From Listeria valentina (GTDB taxonomy: Bacteria; Bacillota; Bacilli; Lactobacillales; Listeriaceae), in assembly GCF_011800755.1 (NCBI RefSeq), contig NZ_JAATJW010000015.1:1-45334 (forward strand): a stretch of DNA of 45,334 bases, read 5' to 3'. Position numbers and translations under genes: made by a program. Shown here piece after piece: positions 31,907 through 41,424 of this stretch; the first letter of the stretch is position 1, and each line of letters starts with the position of its first letter. The notes beneath the pieces are model-generated. The model ran no database searches and was not told the origin of the DNA. It was given only the letters and a program-made list of their open reading frames with translations.

Positions 31907-33058
31907 TTAATTAAAGTTAAGGCTTTCCAGCCGGTCAAAGGCTTCTTTTAGCACTGTTAGATCTTGGGTGACGGCGAGGCGAACATATTCGTCACCACTA
32001 TCTCCAAAAGCGCGTCCAGGAATGACTAGGACTTGTGTTTCTTGCAAAAGGTATTCGCTAAAAGTGACGGAATCCATCCCGGTTCGGCTGATGTTTAAAA
32101 AGGCATAAATCGAACCTTTTACTGGATGGAGCGACAGATAAGGGATTTTTGCTACGCGTTTTTGAACGTATTCGAGTCGCTTTTTAAATATATCAGCCAC
32201 TTTTGGAATAAGCTCTTCTGCATGATTAAGAGCGTAAATGGCAGCTCGTTGTGAAGGCGTTGGCGCAGAATAGGTGATGCCTTCGTTCAGAAGTTTAGCG
32301 GCTTCGTTGATATATGGTGGAGAAATCATGTACCCGAGACGCCAACCAGTCATGGCGAAATTTTTCGACATGCTACCGAAAGTAATGGTATGCTCCGGTG
32401 CAAGGGAAGCCATCGGTGTGAAATCTTCATAAAAGCAAAAGCCGTCATACACTTCATCAGAAAGTATGTAGAAATCATGTTTTTTCGCAAGCTCTGCAAT
32501 TTTTTCAAGTGTTTCTTTTGAGAAGATGGCTCCAGTTGGATTGTTGGGCGAATTCAAAATGAGCGCTTTCGTTCGTTCGGTGATAGCAGCTTCTAAAATG
32601 TCCGCATTAATCATAAAATCATCTTTTTCATAGGTTGGGATAAAGATGGGAGTGCCACCTGAATTTAAAACTTGGTCCTTGTAAGGCGAAAAATATGGCT
32701 CGTGAATAATGACTTCATCGCCTGGATCAAGAAGAACTTGAAGTGCTAAATACATGCCGTGAAGCGCACCAACCGTTGCCCGAATTTGATTTTCGGCAAA
32801 ATCGAGCTTGTATGTTCTTTTGAAAAACGATTGGATGGCTTGGATCAATTCAATGTCGCCGCCGGACTCTGTGTACTTTGTCGCGCCACGTGAAACATCC
32901 GCAAATGCTGCATTAATGATGGACTCATCCGTGATTAAATCGGGGTCGCCGATTGATAAATCCAGAATGTTAGGCGTTCTTTTAGCTAAAGTGCCGATGT
33001 CCGCTAAGATGTTTACAGGCGTTTCTTGAAATTTCTTTGCGATGTTGCTTTTATCCAT
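31907..33058 (-). CDS. PLP-dependent aminotransferase, class I/II (PatA-like)
   Basis: 383 residues of fold type I. Visible motifs: NSPNNPTGA (substrate/PLP binding), LSDEVYDGF, the Schiff-base lysine in GSMSKNFAMTGWRLGY, and the C-terminal RLAVT segment with the carboxylate-binding Arg. It probably transfers amino groups between amino acids and 2-oxoglutarate; the exact amino acid cannot be fixed from sequence. AGGAGG lies 7 nt before the ATG. It is followed downstream on the other side by an amino-acid ABC transporter, but a terminator separates the two. Confidence 0.9.
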   Translation of the reverse strand: MDKSNIAKKFQETPVNILADIGTLAKRTPNILDLSIGDPDLITDESIINAAFADVSRGATKYTESGGDIELIQAIQSFFKRTYKLDFAENQIRATVGALHGMYLALQVLLDPGDEVIIHEPYFSPYKDQVLNSGGTPIFIPTYEKDDFMINADILEAAITERTKALILNSPNNPTGAIFSKETLEKIAELAKKHDFYILSDEVYDGFCFYEDFTPMASLAPEHTITFGSMSKNFAMTGWRLGYMISPPYINEAAKLLNEGITYSAPTPSQRAAIYALNHAEELIPKVADIFKKRLEYVQKRVAKIPYLSLHPVKGSIYAFLNISRTGMDSVTFSEYLLQETQVLVIPGRAFGDSGDEYVRLAVTQDLTVLKEAFDRLESLNFN

Positions 33059-33078
33059 CCTAATTCCTCCTCATAAAG

Positions 33079-33102
33079 AAAAAAGAACGCAATGCTGCAT
33101 TC
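33079..33102 (-). terminator. Terminator of the arpJ-type ABC operon
   Basis: On the minus strand GAATGCA and TGCGTTC form a 7-bp stem (one G-U), loop GCAT, followed by TTTTTT. Confidence 0.75.
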
Positions 33103-33127
33103 CTTTTTCTTTTTATTTTAACATAAA

Positions 33128-33853
33128 TTAAGCGAGTACTTTTCCTAAAAAATCTTTCGTACGGTCATTTTTCGGATTGCCAAAAACTTCATCAGGCGTT
33201 CCTTCCTCTTGGATAACGCCGGCATCCATGAAAACAACACGATCAGCAACTTCACGGGCAAAGCCCATTTCATGGGTGACGACAACCATTGTCATGCCTT
33301 CTTTTGCAAGTCCTTTCATAACGTTTAACACTTCACCGACCATTTCTGGATCAAGTGCTGACGTCGGTTCATCAAACAACATAACATCTGGATTCATCGC
33401 AAGTGCTCGCGCAATGGCTACGCGTTGTTGTTGACCGCCCGACAAATTGGCAGGGTAACTTGAGGCCTTTTCAGCAAGACCAACTTTTTCAAGCAATTCC
33501 ATCGCTTTCTTGCTAGCTTCTTTTTCGCTTTCGCCTTTTACTTTTGTCGGCGCCAAGGTTAAGTTTTCAAGAACGGTTTTGTGCGGGAAGAGGTTAAAAG
33601 CCTGGAAAACCATGCCCATGCGCTGGCGGAGCTTGTTGATATTTGTGCCTTTAGCGAGCAAGTCATTCTCTTCGAAAACAACATGGCCAGAAGAAGGCTG
33701 TTCGAGTAAATTGAGACAGCGAAGCAAAGTGCTTTTCCCACTACCAGAAGGACCAATCACAACGACAACTTCACCAGCATCGATTTCTAAATCAATTCCT
33801 TTTAAAACCTCATTTTTTCCATAGTGTTTGTGTAGGTTCAGAACATTAATCAC
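33128..33853 (-). CDS. Polar amino-acid ABC transporter ATP-binding protein (ArtP/GlnQ type)
   Basis: About 241 residues, the normal length. Walker [18 protein letters not shown] signature, [12 protein letters not shown] Walker B, and the switch His in [13 protein letters not shown] are all intact. It drives the fused binding-protein/permease encoded just upstream. GTG 33853 is the likely start ([18 protein letters not shown]), giving the family length and overlapping the permease gene by 8 nt; longer readings add 20 residues that do not fit the family. Confidence 0.92.
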   Translation of the reverse strand: MINVLNLHKHYGKNEVLKGIDLEIDAGEVVVVIGPSGSGKSTLLRCLNLLEQPSSGHVVFEENDLLAKGTNINKLRQRMGMVFQAFNLFPHKTVLENLTLAPTKVKGESEKEASKKAMELLEKVGLAEKASSYPANLSGGQQQRVAIARALAMNPDVMLFDEPTSALDPEMVGEVLNVMKGLAKEGMTMVVVTHEMGFAREVADRVVFMDAGVIQEEGTPDEVFGNPKNDRTKDFLGKVLA

Positions 33854-35312
33854 TAGTTTTGAATCTCCTTTCCGCAATGCCCAAAAGTCTGGAGAGACTG
33901 AATGTAAGGACAAAGTAAATGAGTGAAGTGATGATTAGCGGAACAAATGGCTTGAAGCTTGCGCCTTGAACAACGCCAGTCATAAACATAAGTTCGCCAA
34001 CACCGATAACCGAAACGATGGAAGATTCTTTGATGACTGTGACAAATTCGTTTCCTAAAGCAGGTAAAATATTTTTGATGGCTTGCGGCAATATGATAAA
34101 GCGCATTGATTGGTTTTGTGTCATGCCAAGTGAACGTGCGGCTTCCATTTGCCCTTTATTCACCGCTGTGATGCCCGCGCGGATAATTTCAGCGACGTAA
34201 GCAGCACTGTTCAGTGAAAGCGCGATACAGCCGGAAACGAAAGCTGAAAGGTTCAGCCCGAAAACTTGTGTTCCAAAAAAGACGATAAAAATTTGGACAA
34301 GAAGCGGCGTGCCGCGAACGAATTCTACATACCACGTCGCAGGCCAGCGGAGCCATCTTGTTTTGGAAAGCTTCATTAGTGCTAGAAGAGCCCCGAAAAT
34401 CGCGCCGCAAAAGACGCCGATGGCTGCTAAAACGATCGTATAGAGAGTTCCCTTTAAAAAGTAACTGCCATATTGGCTGAAGAAATTACTTTTTTGAAAC
34501 ATTAATTCATTTGCTTCTTTTTGATATTCTTTTAGCAACTTTTTATCTTTGATTTCTTTGATCGAATGGTTAACCTGATCTTTTAAAGAGGTTGCGCCTT
34601 TTTCCATAGCAACAGATGTTTCTTTCCCACCGTTCACAAATCTTGCATCGGAAATCGCAAGTGTATCATCTTGACTCGCATAGGCTTCAGCAACGGGTCC
34701 TTCGAGAACAACAGCATCAATTTTGTTGTTTTTTAAGTTCAAAATTAAATCGGGAACTTTTTGAAGAGAAGTGACTGTTGAACCGGTCAACTCTTTTTGA
34801 GCTAATTCTTCTTGAGTAGTTTGCTTCTGTGCACCTACTTTTGTTCCGCCAAAATCACTTGTGGATTTTAGTTTATTTTTGTCTGCTTTTCGAATGACGA
34901 TCTCTTGCTCAACATCCATGTAAGGATCGGAAAAATCAACTTCTTTTAGTCGTTCTGGTGTGGGGGACATTCCCGAGACGATTAAGTCGATTTTACCAGT
35001 CTTTAAAGCACCAAGCAGACTATCGAAGCCCATTTCTTTAATGCTCAGTTTTACACCCATATCATCTGCGATTTTTTGAGCGATACTGATATCAAAGCCG
35101 ACAATTTCATCTTTTCCCTTAATGGTTTGATGAAATTCGTAAGGCGGGTAATCCGCCGACAAGCCAACTACCAATTCTTTTTTATCTTTGATTTGTTGCA
35201 GCGAATCATCGCTAGCCGCTTTGACAGAAAGAAACGGCATACAAAGCGAAAGCATAAAAATGACGATAAAACTGATGATGGCTAGTTTTTTAGGGTGTTT
35301 AACATTAAGCAT
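33846..35312 (-). CDS. arpJ: Amino-acid ABC transporter: fused substrate-binding protein and permease (ArpJ-like)
   Basis: About 488 residues. A signal/anchor segment (about 9-30) leads into a SBP_bac_3 domain (about 40-260: [48 protein letters not shown]). A HisM/GlnP permease domain (about 280-488) contains the [23 protein letters not shown] coupling loop. Fusion of binding protein to permease fixes two receptors per transporter. The start is ATG 35312, with GGAG 8 nt upstream; the longer frame has no SD. L. monocytogenes ArpJ (lmo2250) has the same layout and neighbour, from memory. Substrate, probably a polar amino acid, is not assigned. Confidence 0.88.
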   Translation of the reverse strand: MLNVKHPKKLAIISFIVIFMLSLCMPFLSVKAASDDSLQQIKDKKELVVGLSADYPPYEFHQTIKGKDEIVGFDISIAQKIADDMGVKLSIKEMGFDSLLGALKTGKIDLIVSGMSPTPERLKEVDFSDPYMDVEQEIVIRKADKNKLKSTSDFGGTKVGAQKQTTQEELAQKELTGSTVTSLQKVPDLILNLKNNKIDAVVLEGPVAEAYASQDDTLAISDARFVNGGKETSVAMEKGATSLKDQVNHSIKEIKDKKLLKEYQKEANELMFQKSNFFSQYGSYFLKGTLYTIVLAAIGVFCGAIFGALLALMKLSKTRWLRWPATWYVEFVRGTPLLVQIFIVFFGTQVFGLNLSAFVSGCIALSLNSAAYVAEIIRAGITAVNKGQMEAARSLGMTQNQSMRFIILPQAIKNILPALGNEFVTVIKESSIVSVIGVGELMFMTGVVQGASFKPFVPLIITSLIYFVLTFSLSRLLGIAERRFKTSD

Positions 35313-35449
35313 ATCTGCAACTCCTTCTCGTTTTACTAAATTTACTATGTAATAATAATACACGATATTGATTAAATATTCAATAGCAGATTTAAAAAAC
35401 TTTTATTTTAAGGAGAGAAGCACTGATTTATATGTATAAATGATGTATT

Positions 35450-35953
35450 TTATAAACCGATTTTGCTTAAAATAGCGATGAAATAACTCAGAAAGAAAAA
35501 GCTATCAGGAACATTCGTATTCTCATCGATAAGCTGTAAGAGGATTTGCTGATCTTGGATGATAATAAAAGCACTTTCTTGTCCGTGAAAAAGTATAGTT
35601 ATGCGGTCCATTGTATTTTTTTGGATGATTTCAATGGGGAATTCAGATTCGGTTGTAAATAGGTGAAGGAAGTCTATTGAGGTTTCATCTTCATAAAAGG
35701 CAAGCTTTTTGTCGTTTTCTAAGTCATGAAAAACAACTGCTGCATTATCGCCCTCGCGCCAAGCAATTTCAAATGTTAAAGCCGCGAGTTCTTGTTTTTC
35801 ACGTCGTTCACTTGAAAAAAGATTCGCATCACGAAAAAACGAAATTTTATCTGGGAATTTTATAATTGTGCCGATAGGTTTACCGTTTTCTTTATTCACT
35901 TTTACGGGCAGTTTATTCACGAGAGCCAGAGGTTTTTTAAAATAATAGCGCAT
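35450..35953 (-). CDS. Hypothetical protein, possibly tubby-C-like beta protein
   Basis: 167 residues. Alternating hydrophobic patterns suggest an antiparallel beta protein (YYFKKPLALVNKLPVKV, FIIIQDQQILLQLI), ending in a hydrophobic segment (DSFFFLSYFIAILSKIGL) that may be a terminal membrane helix. The pattern recalls the tubby C-terminal-like proteins annotated in Bacilli (LURP-one/DUF567 fold), but I cannot confirm this. AAAGGAG precedes the ATG. It lies between arpJ and the phosphate operon and has no obvious functional partner. Confidence 0.6.
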   Translation of the reverse strand: MRYYFKKPLALVNKLPVKVNKENGKPIGTIIKFPDKISFFRDANLFSSERREKQELAALTFEIAWREGDNAAVVFHDLENDKKLAFYEDETSIDFLHLFTTESEFPIEIIQKNTMDRITILFHGQESAFIIIQDQQILLQLIDENTNVPDSFFFLSYFIAILSKIGL

Positions 35954-36016
35954 TAATTTTGCTCCTTTCTTGGGTTTTATTCCCGCTTTTTACGAGCTAA
36001 AACGATATCAAGCTAA

Positions 36017-36049
36017 CAAAAAAGTCACAACCGCGTGTGGGTCATGACT
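36017..36049 (-). terminator. Terminator of the DUF47-pit operon
   Basis: AGTCATGACC and GGTTGTGACT on the minus strand pair over 10 bp with two G-U pairs, then TTTTTT. On the plus strand the same positions are A-C mismatches, so it is directional. Confidence 0.75.
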
Positions 36050-36056
36050 CGATATT

Positions 36057-37055
36057 TTATAAGAACAGATTTAAGATGAAGAACATGAGTGCAGCTACCG
36101 CAGCCGAAATTGGCAGGGTGATGATCCATGTTACAATCATTCGTTGCGCTGTATCCCATTTTACACCTTTCACGCGGTGAGCAGTTCCTACTCCAAGAAT
36201 AGAAGAACTGATAACGTGAGTGGTACTTACGGGTAGATGGATGAAAGTAGCTCCAAAGATCACGATAACAGAACCAAGGTCTGCTGCAACTCCGTTAACA
36301 GGTTTGATTTTCATGATCTTGCCGCCAACTGTTTTAATGATTTTCCAACCACCGATACTTGTTCCGATTGCCATTGCGAGCGCACAGGAAACTTGTACCC
36401 AGAGTTGAACATCATCTTGCGTTTGGAAGCCGTTTGCAATTAAGGCCATGGTGATGATCCCCATTGATTTTTGCGCATCATTCGTACCATGTGTATAAGA
36501 TTGAAGCGCCGCTGTTGCTACTTGAAGAAACCGGAAATTACGATTTGTTGTCGATAAGTTCAAGTTCTTTAAGAAAACCTTAAACAGCGTATAGATGGTG
36601 TAACCGGCAATAAATGCAAGAAACGGCGAAGCAAGCAAACCGATAATAATGGTTACGAAACCTCCGTACTCAATCGATGCAAAACCAGCAGAAGCAATGG
36701 CTGCTCCGGCGATGGAGCCAATTAACGCATGCGAAGAGCTACTTGGAATTCCAAAGTACCAAGTAAGTAGGTTCCAGAATATTGCAGCAAGAAGGGCAGC
36801 TAAAATGACAATTTCACCATGCGGGATTTTGAACGGGTCAACAATATCTTTTGTGATGGTTTTTGCTACACCAGTAAAAGAAATCGCACCAATAAAGTTC
36901 ATCACAGCCGCTAGTAAGATAGCATGCCTAGGCTTAAGGGCTTTTGTGGAAACACTTGTAGCAATTGCATTTGCTGTATCATGAAATCCGTTGATTAAAT
37001 CAAACGTAAGTGCAGCAAGTACAATGACCACTGTAATCAGAAATAATCCTTCCAT
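36057..37055 (-). CDS. pit: PiT-family inorganic phosphate transporter
   Basis: 332 residues, about ten spans, the compact bacterial PiT form. The duplicated signature is visible: GFHDTANAIATSV (about 23-35) and TNDAQKSMGIIT (about 190-201). It imports metal-phosphate with protons at low affinity. It starts 11 nt after the DUF47 gene, with AAGGAG upstream, and ends at a directional terminator. Pairing with a DUF47/PhoU-like partner is standard for this family. Confidence 0.93.
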   Translation of the reverse strand: MEGLFLITVVIVLAALTFDLINGFHDTANAIATSVSTKALKPRHAILLAAVMNFIGAISFTGVAKTITKDIVDPFKIPHGEIVILAALLAAIFWNLLTWYFGIPSSSSHALIGSIAGAAIASAGFASIEYGGFVTIIIGLLASPFLAFIAGYTIYTLFKVFLKNLNLSTTNRNFRFLQVATAALQSYTHGTNDAQKSMGIITMALIANGFQTQDDVQLWVQVSCALAMAIGTSIGGWKIIKTVGGKIMKIKPVNGVAADLGSVIVIFGATFIHLPVSTTHVISSSILGVGTAHRVKGVKWDTAQRMIVTWIITLPISAAVAALMFFILNLFL

Positions 37056-37066
37056 TGTTCGGCTCC

Positions 37067-37687
37067 TTATGCGTTCTTCATGACAATTGATTCAAGTGTA
37101 TTGGCAACACTTTGACAGTTGTCTGCAACTTCTTCGAGATCTTCATAAACTTGTTTTTTACGAATAATTTTAATCGCATCTGTTTCTTCTTGGAATAATT
37201 TAATAAGTGATTCGCGGTAAACTTCATCACATTGTGATTCATAATCTTTGATTTTTATGGCTAACTTACGCACTTCTTTCAATTTCTTATTGAAAACAAG
37301 ATCGACTGCTTTTTCGATCTCAACGGTGCTTTCTTGGATCGCTTTAATGAATTTCAACATGTACTCGTCATAATGTGTAATCTGACAGATTTCAAGTGAA
37401 AAAGCAGTTTGTTCAAGACCATCCATTACATCATCCAAACGGTTCGTAAGTTCAAGCATATCTTCACGCTCGATAGGTGTAATGAAGGCATCGTTTAGTT
37501 CCATGATCATTTTGTGAACCATTGTATCGCCGGTAGTTTCATATTCTTTCATTTTATCTGAAAAAGTATGTAAGTCCCCAAGTGAGTCAATGTTGTAGGT
37601 AGCAAAAAAGTCTGCTCCTTCATGAAGATTCACAGCAATATCATGTAGCAAAGATGCAAAGCGGTCTTTCTTATTTTTAAAAGCCAT
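37067..37687 (-). CDS. DUF47 PhoU-like phosphate transport accessory protein
   Basis: 206 residues, all helical, like PhoU. Conserved acidic stretches (GDTMVHKMIMELNDAFITPIEREDMLELTNRLDDVMDG) are the probable metal-binding E/D motif. DUF47 proteins sit next to PiT carriers and are thought to control them. The start is ATG 37687 with GGGGGAA upstream. First gene of a two-gene operon. The upstream region holds TTAACA (37760-37765) and CTTACA 11 bp later, a weak resemblance to PhoP boxes. Confidence 0.9.
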   Translation of the reverse strand: MAFKNKKDRFASLLHDIAVNLHEGADFFATYNIDSLGDLHTFSDKMKEYETTGDTMVHKMIMELNDAFITPIEREDMLELTNRLDDVMDGLEQTAFSLEICQITHYDEYMLKFIKAIQESTVEIEKAVDLVFNKKLKEVRKLAIKIKDYESQCDEVYRESLIKLFQEETDAIKIIRKKQVYEDLEEVADNCQSVANTLESIVMKNA

Positions 37688-38026
37688 TTTCTTAAATTCC
37701 CCCGATCTTTTAAGTAAGTAATTTTTGCAAATGAATTCCCTACATTTAAAAGGTTTTTCTTAACAATTTGCTTACAAAAAATTAAAACGTATCTACTTGA
37801 AATTTACCACATGATAATACTAACATATCGAGCACCGAAATAGGAAACTTTTTTTGGGTTAAAATAAGGCGTGAAAAGACTGCAATCGGTTACAATGGGT
37901 TGAATAGCGCAACAACTATTTTTTTTGTCACAAAAAATTAACTTATTATTAGGAAGAAAAGCGGAAATTCGTTATACTGGGAATAGAACTTTCTGAAGAA
38001 AAAAGCGGCTTGAAGGAGGCTTTCAG
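37688..38026. other. Intergenic region between divergent pit and aldo/keto reductase operons
   Basis: About 340 bp without a gene. On the right, TATACT (37973-37978) is a plausible -10 for the reductase gene. AATAG/CTATT with a T-run (about 37902-37925) could form a short hairpin. A TTAACA-N5-CTTACA pair at 37760-37776 might be a degenerate PhoP site for the divergent operon. I cannot assign any of these firmly. Confidence 0.4.
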
Positions 38027-38914
38027 ATGGTAAAAACCGTACAAGATAAGTACCGGCTGCAAAATGGAAGTGAGATTCCTTATATTGGGCTTGGAATTTT
38101 TCAAATGAGTGAAGAAAAATATGTTACCCAAGCTGTTGTAGAAGCGATCAATGCAGGTTATCGTTTGTTTGATACAGCAGCTGTTTATAATAATGAACGC
38201 GAAGTTGGTGAAGCGATTCGAGCGGGTGGGGTTTCACGGAGTGAACTTTTCATCAGCTCGAAAATTTGGAACGGGGATCAAGGCTACGATGAAACCCTGT
38301 TCGCCTTCGAGCGGACGCTCAAAAACTTAAACTTGAGCGAACTCGATTTGTACTTAATTCATTGGCCACTTGCAGGAAAGTATCGGGACACTTGGCGTGC
38401 GATGGAGCGACTTTACGCTGAGGGAGCGGTGAAAGCAATTGGTGTGGCGAACTTTAAAGAGCATCATCTAGAAGACCTTTTGGCTGTTGCGAACGAACTG
38501 CCAGTCCTAAACCAAGTAGAGACGCATCCGCTTCTCCCACAAAATGAACTGCGAGCATTCCTAAAAAAATACGGGATTGCGCATGCTGCTTGGTCGCCAC
38601 TTGCGAAGGGAACGCTCATGCAAAATCCAGTGATCCAAGCTATTGCGAAAAAGCACGGGGCGCAGGTGGATCAAGTTATTCTGCAATGGCATTTGCTTCG
38701 AGATACGATCATCATTCCAAAATCGATTGCCTCCTCGAGAATCAAAGAAAATTCGAAGTTAGCATACTTTGAACTCGACAGTGAAGATTTGTATAAGATG
38801 AGTAAATTGGAGACTGGAAAATATGTAGGGCCAGATCCAGATGACTTAGCTTACTTTCTTGAAAGTATGGAGCGCGAAGAAGAGCAACTTCGAAATGCTC
38901 GTGAAAATGGTTAA
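38027..38914 (+). CDS. Aldo/keto reductase
   Basis: 295 residues, NADPH-dependent (beta/alpha)8 barrel. The catalytic tetrad is complete: Asp49, Tyr54, Lys79 and His112 (FDTAAVY, SSKIW, LIHWP). The cofactor-binding IIPKSIASSRIKEN loop is present near residue 225. Similar Firmicutes enzymes (YtbE/YvgN group) reduce methylglyoxal and other aldehydes; that is a family inference. AAGGAGG lies 9 nt before the ATG. It is followed by a bidirectional hairpin. Confidence 0.92.
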   Translation: MVKTVQDKYRLQNGSEIPYIGLGIFQMSEEKYVTQAVVEAINAGYRLFDTAAVYNNEREVGEAIRAGGVSRSELFISSKIWNGDQGYDETLFAFERTLKNLNLSELDLYLIHWPLAGKYRDTWRAMERLYAEGAVKAIGVANFKEHHLEDLLAVANELPVLNQVETHPLLPQNELRAFLKKYGIAHAAWSPLAKGTLMQNPVIQAIAKKHGAQVDQVILQWHLLRDTIIIPKSIASSRIKENSKLAYFELDSEDLYKMSKLETGKYVGPDPDDLAYFLESMEREEEQLRNARENG

Positions 38915-38916
38915 TA

Positions 38917-38964
38917 AAAGCACCGCCAAACGATGTTAGGCTTCGTTTGTCGGTGCTTTTTTGA
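38917..38964. terminator. Bidirectional terminator
   Basis: AAAAGCACCG and CGGTGCTTTT with an inner CAAACG/CGTTTG pair. The stop codon of the minus-strand gene lies in the loop region. Confidence 0.85.
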
Positions 38965-39814
38965 TTGTAAAATCATTTGGCGGCTCTTTTTTTACGACTA
39001 ATGTTTGATTTAAAAACGGATGGAAAAATTCGAGCTCTTCGGCATGTAGCAAAGTACGCTTCGCAAGTTTCGCACCGCCGTATAAATAGTCTCCGATGAT
39101 CGGGTGCCCGATACTTCTTAAATGAACACGAATTTGGTGAGTCCGCCCAGTTTCAAGCTTCAATCGAACAAGGCTGGTGTCATTCGGATAGGTTTTAAGC
39201 CGTTCCAGATGCGTTATCGCGTTTTTTCCACTGGCACTAATGCGCATTTTGTTCGGATGATGGCGGTCGGTGCCAATCGGTTCTTGGATGGTAAGGGCTT
39301 CCGGGGTTTTGCCACTAACAAGCGCGAGATAGGTCCGGTGGATGTTGCGGGCTTCAAGTTGCCAAGAAAAAGCTGCGAGGCTCAAGAGATTCTTGGCAAA
39401 TAAGACGAGCCCCGACGTTTCTTGATCGAGCCTGTGCACTGCAAACGGAGAAGATGTGGGATCATGCTTCAAATATGCTGCCGCAAAATTTGCGAGCGTC
39501 CCGGTTTCGCTCGGGCTGTTTGGATGCGTTTTGACGCCAGCGGGTTTATTTAAAACGAGAATAAAATCGTCTTCGTATGAAACCTCAAGTGGGCCTGACT
39601 CAATTTTTGCGGCATTCTCTTTCTGGAGCGGGACTGTTAAAATTTGTCCGGCGGAAAGCTTCCCTTCCCAGTTAGGCTTATCTGAGCCATCCAGTGTGAA
39701 CTCAGGTGACATCCGAAGTTCATGCCGTGCTTTTTTTCCTAAATGAAAAGTATCCCGAAAAAGTTCGGTTAGCGTTTGATTTTCCCATTCAGGGAGAACG
39801 GTGATTTTCAGCAT
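38936..39814 (-). CDS. RluA/RluD-family pseudouridine synthase
   Basis: About 292 residues. The catalytic motif HRLDQETSGL has Asp130; the upstream VLNKPAGVKTHPN and downstream KLETGRTHQIRVHL and GHPIIGDYLYG motifs are family hallmarks. It converts uridine to pseudouridine in rRNA or tRNA; the target is not deducible. There is no clear S4 domain at the N-terminus, but a short RNA-binding-like segment precedes the catalytic domain. The start is ATG 39814, 9 nt after AGGAGG; longer readings would contain the SD. Confidence 0.9.
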   Translation of the reverse strand: MLKITVLPEWENQTLTELFRDTFHLGKKARHELRMSPEFTLDGSDKPNWEGKLSAGQILTVPLQKENAAKIESGPLEVSYEDDFILVLNKPAGVKTHPNSPSETGTLANFAAAYLKHDPTSSPFAVHRLDQETSGLVLFAKNLLSLAAFSWQLEARNIHRTYLALVSGKTPEALTIQEPIGTDRHHPNKMRISASGKNAITHLERLKTYPNDTSLVRLKLETGRTHQIRVHLRSIGHPIIGDYLYGGAKLAKRTLLHAEELEFFHPFLNQTLVVKKEPPNDFTIKKAPTNEA

Positions 39815-39836
39815 TTTTCTTAGCCTCCTTGGCAGC

Positions 39837-39870
39837 AAAAAGCTGGAACTTTCTGCAAAGCTCCAGCTTT
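39837..39870 (-). terminator. Terminator of the CBS membrane protein gene
   Basis: AAAGCTGGA and TCCAGCTTT (39862-39870 and 39839-39847 on plus), with TT after the stem on the minus strand. It lies between the CBS-protein stop and the pseudouridine synthase start. Confidence 0.75.
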
Positions 39871-39877
39871 AACCTTT

Positions 39878-41218
39878 TTAATCGTCATCTTCTTCATCAT
39901 CATCTTGATCTGGTTTAGGTTTGTCCATTTTGATGATCTCGAGGTATTCAATGTGATGCGGTTCGGCTTCTTTAACACGGAAGATATAGCCGCCGTATTC
40001 GATTTCATCGCCGACTTCCACTTCGTAGTTTTGCGTTAGGAACCAGCCACCAATCGTATCAACTTCCTCTTCTTCAATATCAGTTCCGAGAATGTTGTTC
40101 ACTTCATCAATTAAAAGCTTGGCATCGACAATATAATGGCCATCTTTAATGCGGCGAATCTCTGGAATTTCGTCTGCATCGAATTCATCTCGAATATCGC
40201 CAACGATTTCTTCGATAATGTCTTCAACGGTTACGAGTCCAGATGTGCCGCCGTATTCATCGAGCAAGATCGCGATGTGCGAACGTTCTTTTTGCATTCG
40301 AAATAAAAGTTCTTTGATCGGAATGGTTTCAATCACACGAATAATCGGTTTGACATAAGGATCAATATTGAATTTTTTATCGGAACCATGTTCTACGTAA
40401 GCCGATAAAATTTCTTTTAAGTTTAAAACGCCGATAATGTGATCTTTATCCCCATCAATCACGGGATAACGCGTATAGCGCTCGGTTTTCATAATATCGG
40501 ATAGGTCAGAAATATTCGACCCGGCATCAATCGTGACGATTTCTGTCCGCGGAATCATGACTTCCTTTGCCATTCGTTCGTCAAAATCAAATATTTTATT
40601 TACATAGCGGAATTCAGATTGGTTAATTTCGCCACTTTTGTAGCTTTCTCCGACGATAATACGCAACTCTTCTTCTGTGTGTGCAACTTCATGCTCATTC
40701 GCGGGTTCTAGTCCAAATGCCTTCGAAATAAGAACGGAAGATTCATTTAGTAACCAGATGAATGGGAACATGATTTTGTAGAAATAATGAAGTGGTCGCG
40801 CAACCGCAAGTGCGACAGCTTCTGTTTTATCAATCGCAAGCGTTTTTGGAACAAGTTCTCCGACAACAACATGCAAGAATGTGATGAGAATAAAAGCGAT
40901 CACAAAAGAAAGCAATGTAACAATTGAACTTGGTACATGTAAGAGTTCAAAAAGTGGATGTAGAGCGGCTTCAACAGTTGATTCCCCGAGCCAACCTAAT
41001 CCAAGTGAACTGATCGTGATTCCAAGCTGACAAGCTGATAAGTATGCATTTAGATGATTATAGATGTAACGAGCCAAGTTTGCGCGTTTACTTCCTTCTG
41101 CTATCAACTGATCGAGTCGACTTGGTCGCATTTTAACAATCGCGAATTCAGTAGCTACGAAAAAAGCCGAAACGCCGATCAAAAGTGCGATGATTAAAAA
41201 TTTAATGGTAAGTATCAA
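39878..41218 (-). CDS. CNNM/CorC-type membrane protein with CBS pair (HlyC family)
   Basis: 446 residues in three blocks. DUF21/CNNM membrane domain (about 1-190, four spans, with conserved GELVPKTLAIDK); CBS pair (about 205-335, VMIPRTEIVTID, YTRYPVID, HIAILLDEYGGTSGLVT); and CorC_HlyC domain (about 350-430, IGGWF). It ends in an acidic tail (DQDDDEEDDD). Relatives mediate Mg2+ or Co2+ efflux and divalent-cation homeostasis; haemolysin naming is historical. The start is TTG 41218 with no adjacent SD: AGGAGG (41265-41260) is 41 nt away, bridged by a hairpin. An in-frame TAA upstream rules out a much longer start. Confidence 0.85.
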   Translation of the reverse strand: MILTIKFLIIALLIGVSAFFVATEFAIVKMRPSRLDQLIAEGSKRANLARYIYNHLNAYLSACQLGITISSLGLGWLGESTVEAALHPLFELLHVPSSIVTLLSFVIAFILITFLHVVVGELVPKTLAIDKTEAVALAVARPLHYFYKIMFPFIWLLNESSVLISKAFGLEPANEHEVAHTEEELRIIVGESYKSGEINQSEFRYVNKIFDFDERMAKEVMIPRTEIVTIDAGSNISDLSDIMKTERYTRYPVIDGDKDHIIGVLNLKEILSAYVEHGSDKKFNIDPYVKPIIRVIETIPIKELLFRMQKERSHIAILLDEYGGTSGLVTVEDIIEEIVGDIRDEFDADEIPEIRRIKDGHYIVDAKLLIDEVNNILGTDIEEEEVDTIGGWFLTQNYEVEVGDEIEYGGYIFRVKEAEPHHIEYLEIIKMDKPKPDQDDDEEDDD

Positions 41219-41424
41219 TCGTAGGTCATTTTATAGAAAGAATCTATAAATGACTGCCACCTCCTAGGTAAACTTAATTTTTAGAAAGAAGTAGGCTGTC
41301 TGGCTGAGAGGAGAAAATTCTCAAAGCGAAGTGCCTACTGGATGGATAATGAATTAAATTTAAAATTAGTTGCACTGCCCCATTCGAAAATCCCCTCCTT
41401 CTCCGAAATGGTAAAGTTAATTAA
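41219..41424 (-). promoter_or_regulatory. Structured 5' leader of the CNNM/CBS gene
   Basis: The predicted leader is about 200 nt. It contains a 5-codon ORF with a strong SD, a hairpin based on AGTAGGC/GCCTACT (about 41290-41340), an AGGAGG (41265-41260), and a 12-bp hairpin with a 5-nt loop (41225-41254, one bulged base) between that AGGAGG and the TTG. Folding the last hairpin brings SD and start to about 11 nt. No known riboswitch was recognised. Confidence 0.6.
41366..41383 (-). CDS. Five-codon leader ORF (MGQCN)
   Basis: ATG 41383 to TAA 41366 on the minus strand encodes MGQCN. The SD AAGGAGGGG (41400-41392) is 8 nt upstream, stronger than that of most genes here. It lies in the 5' leader of the CNNM/CBS gene, so it may be a regulatory leader peptide whose translation changes folding downstream. 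Chance occurrence is possible given its size. Confidence 0.4.
   Translation of the reverse strand: MGQCN

Noticed and set aside
41303-41360. GGCTGAGAGG followed by GGATAATG on the plus strand, reminiscent of a TPP riboswitch
   Set aside because: The central ACC..CTGATCTGG-type elements are missing, and no plus-strand gene follows. The sequence is one arm of the minus-strand leader hairpin.
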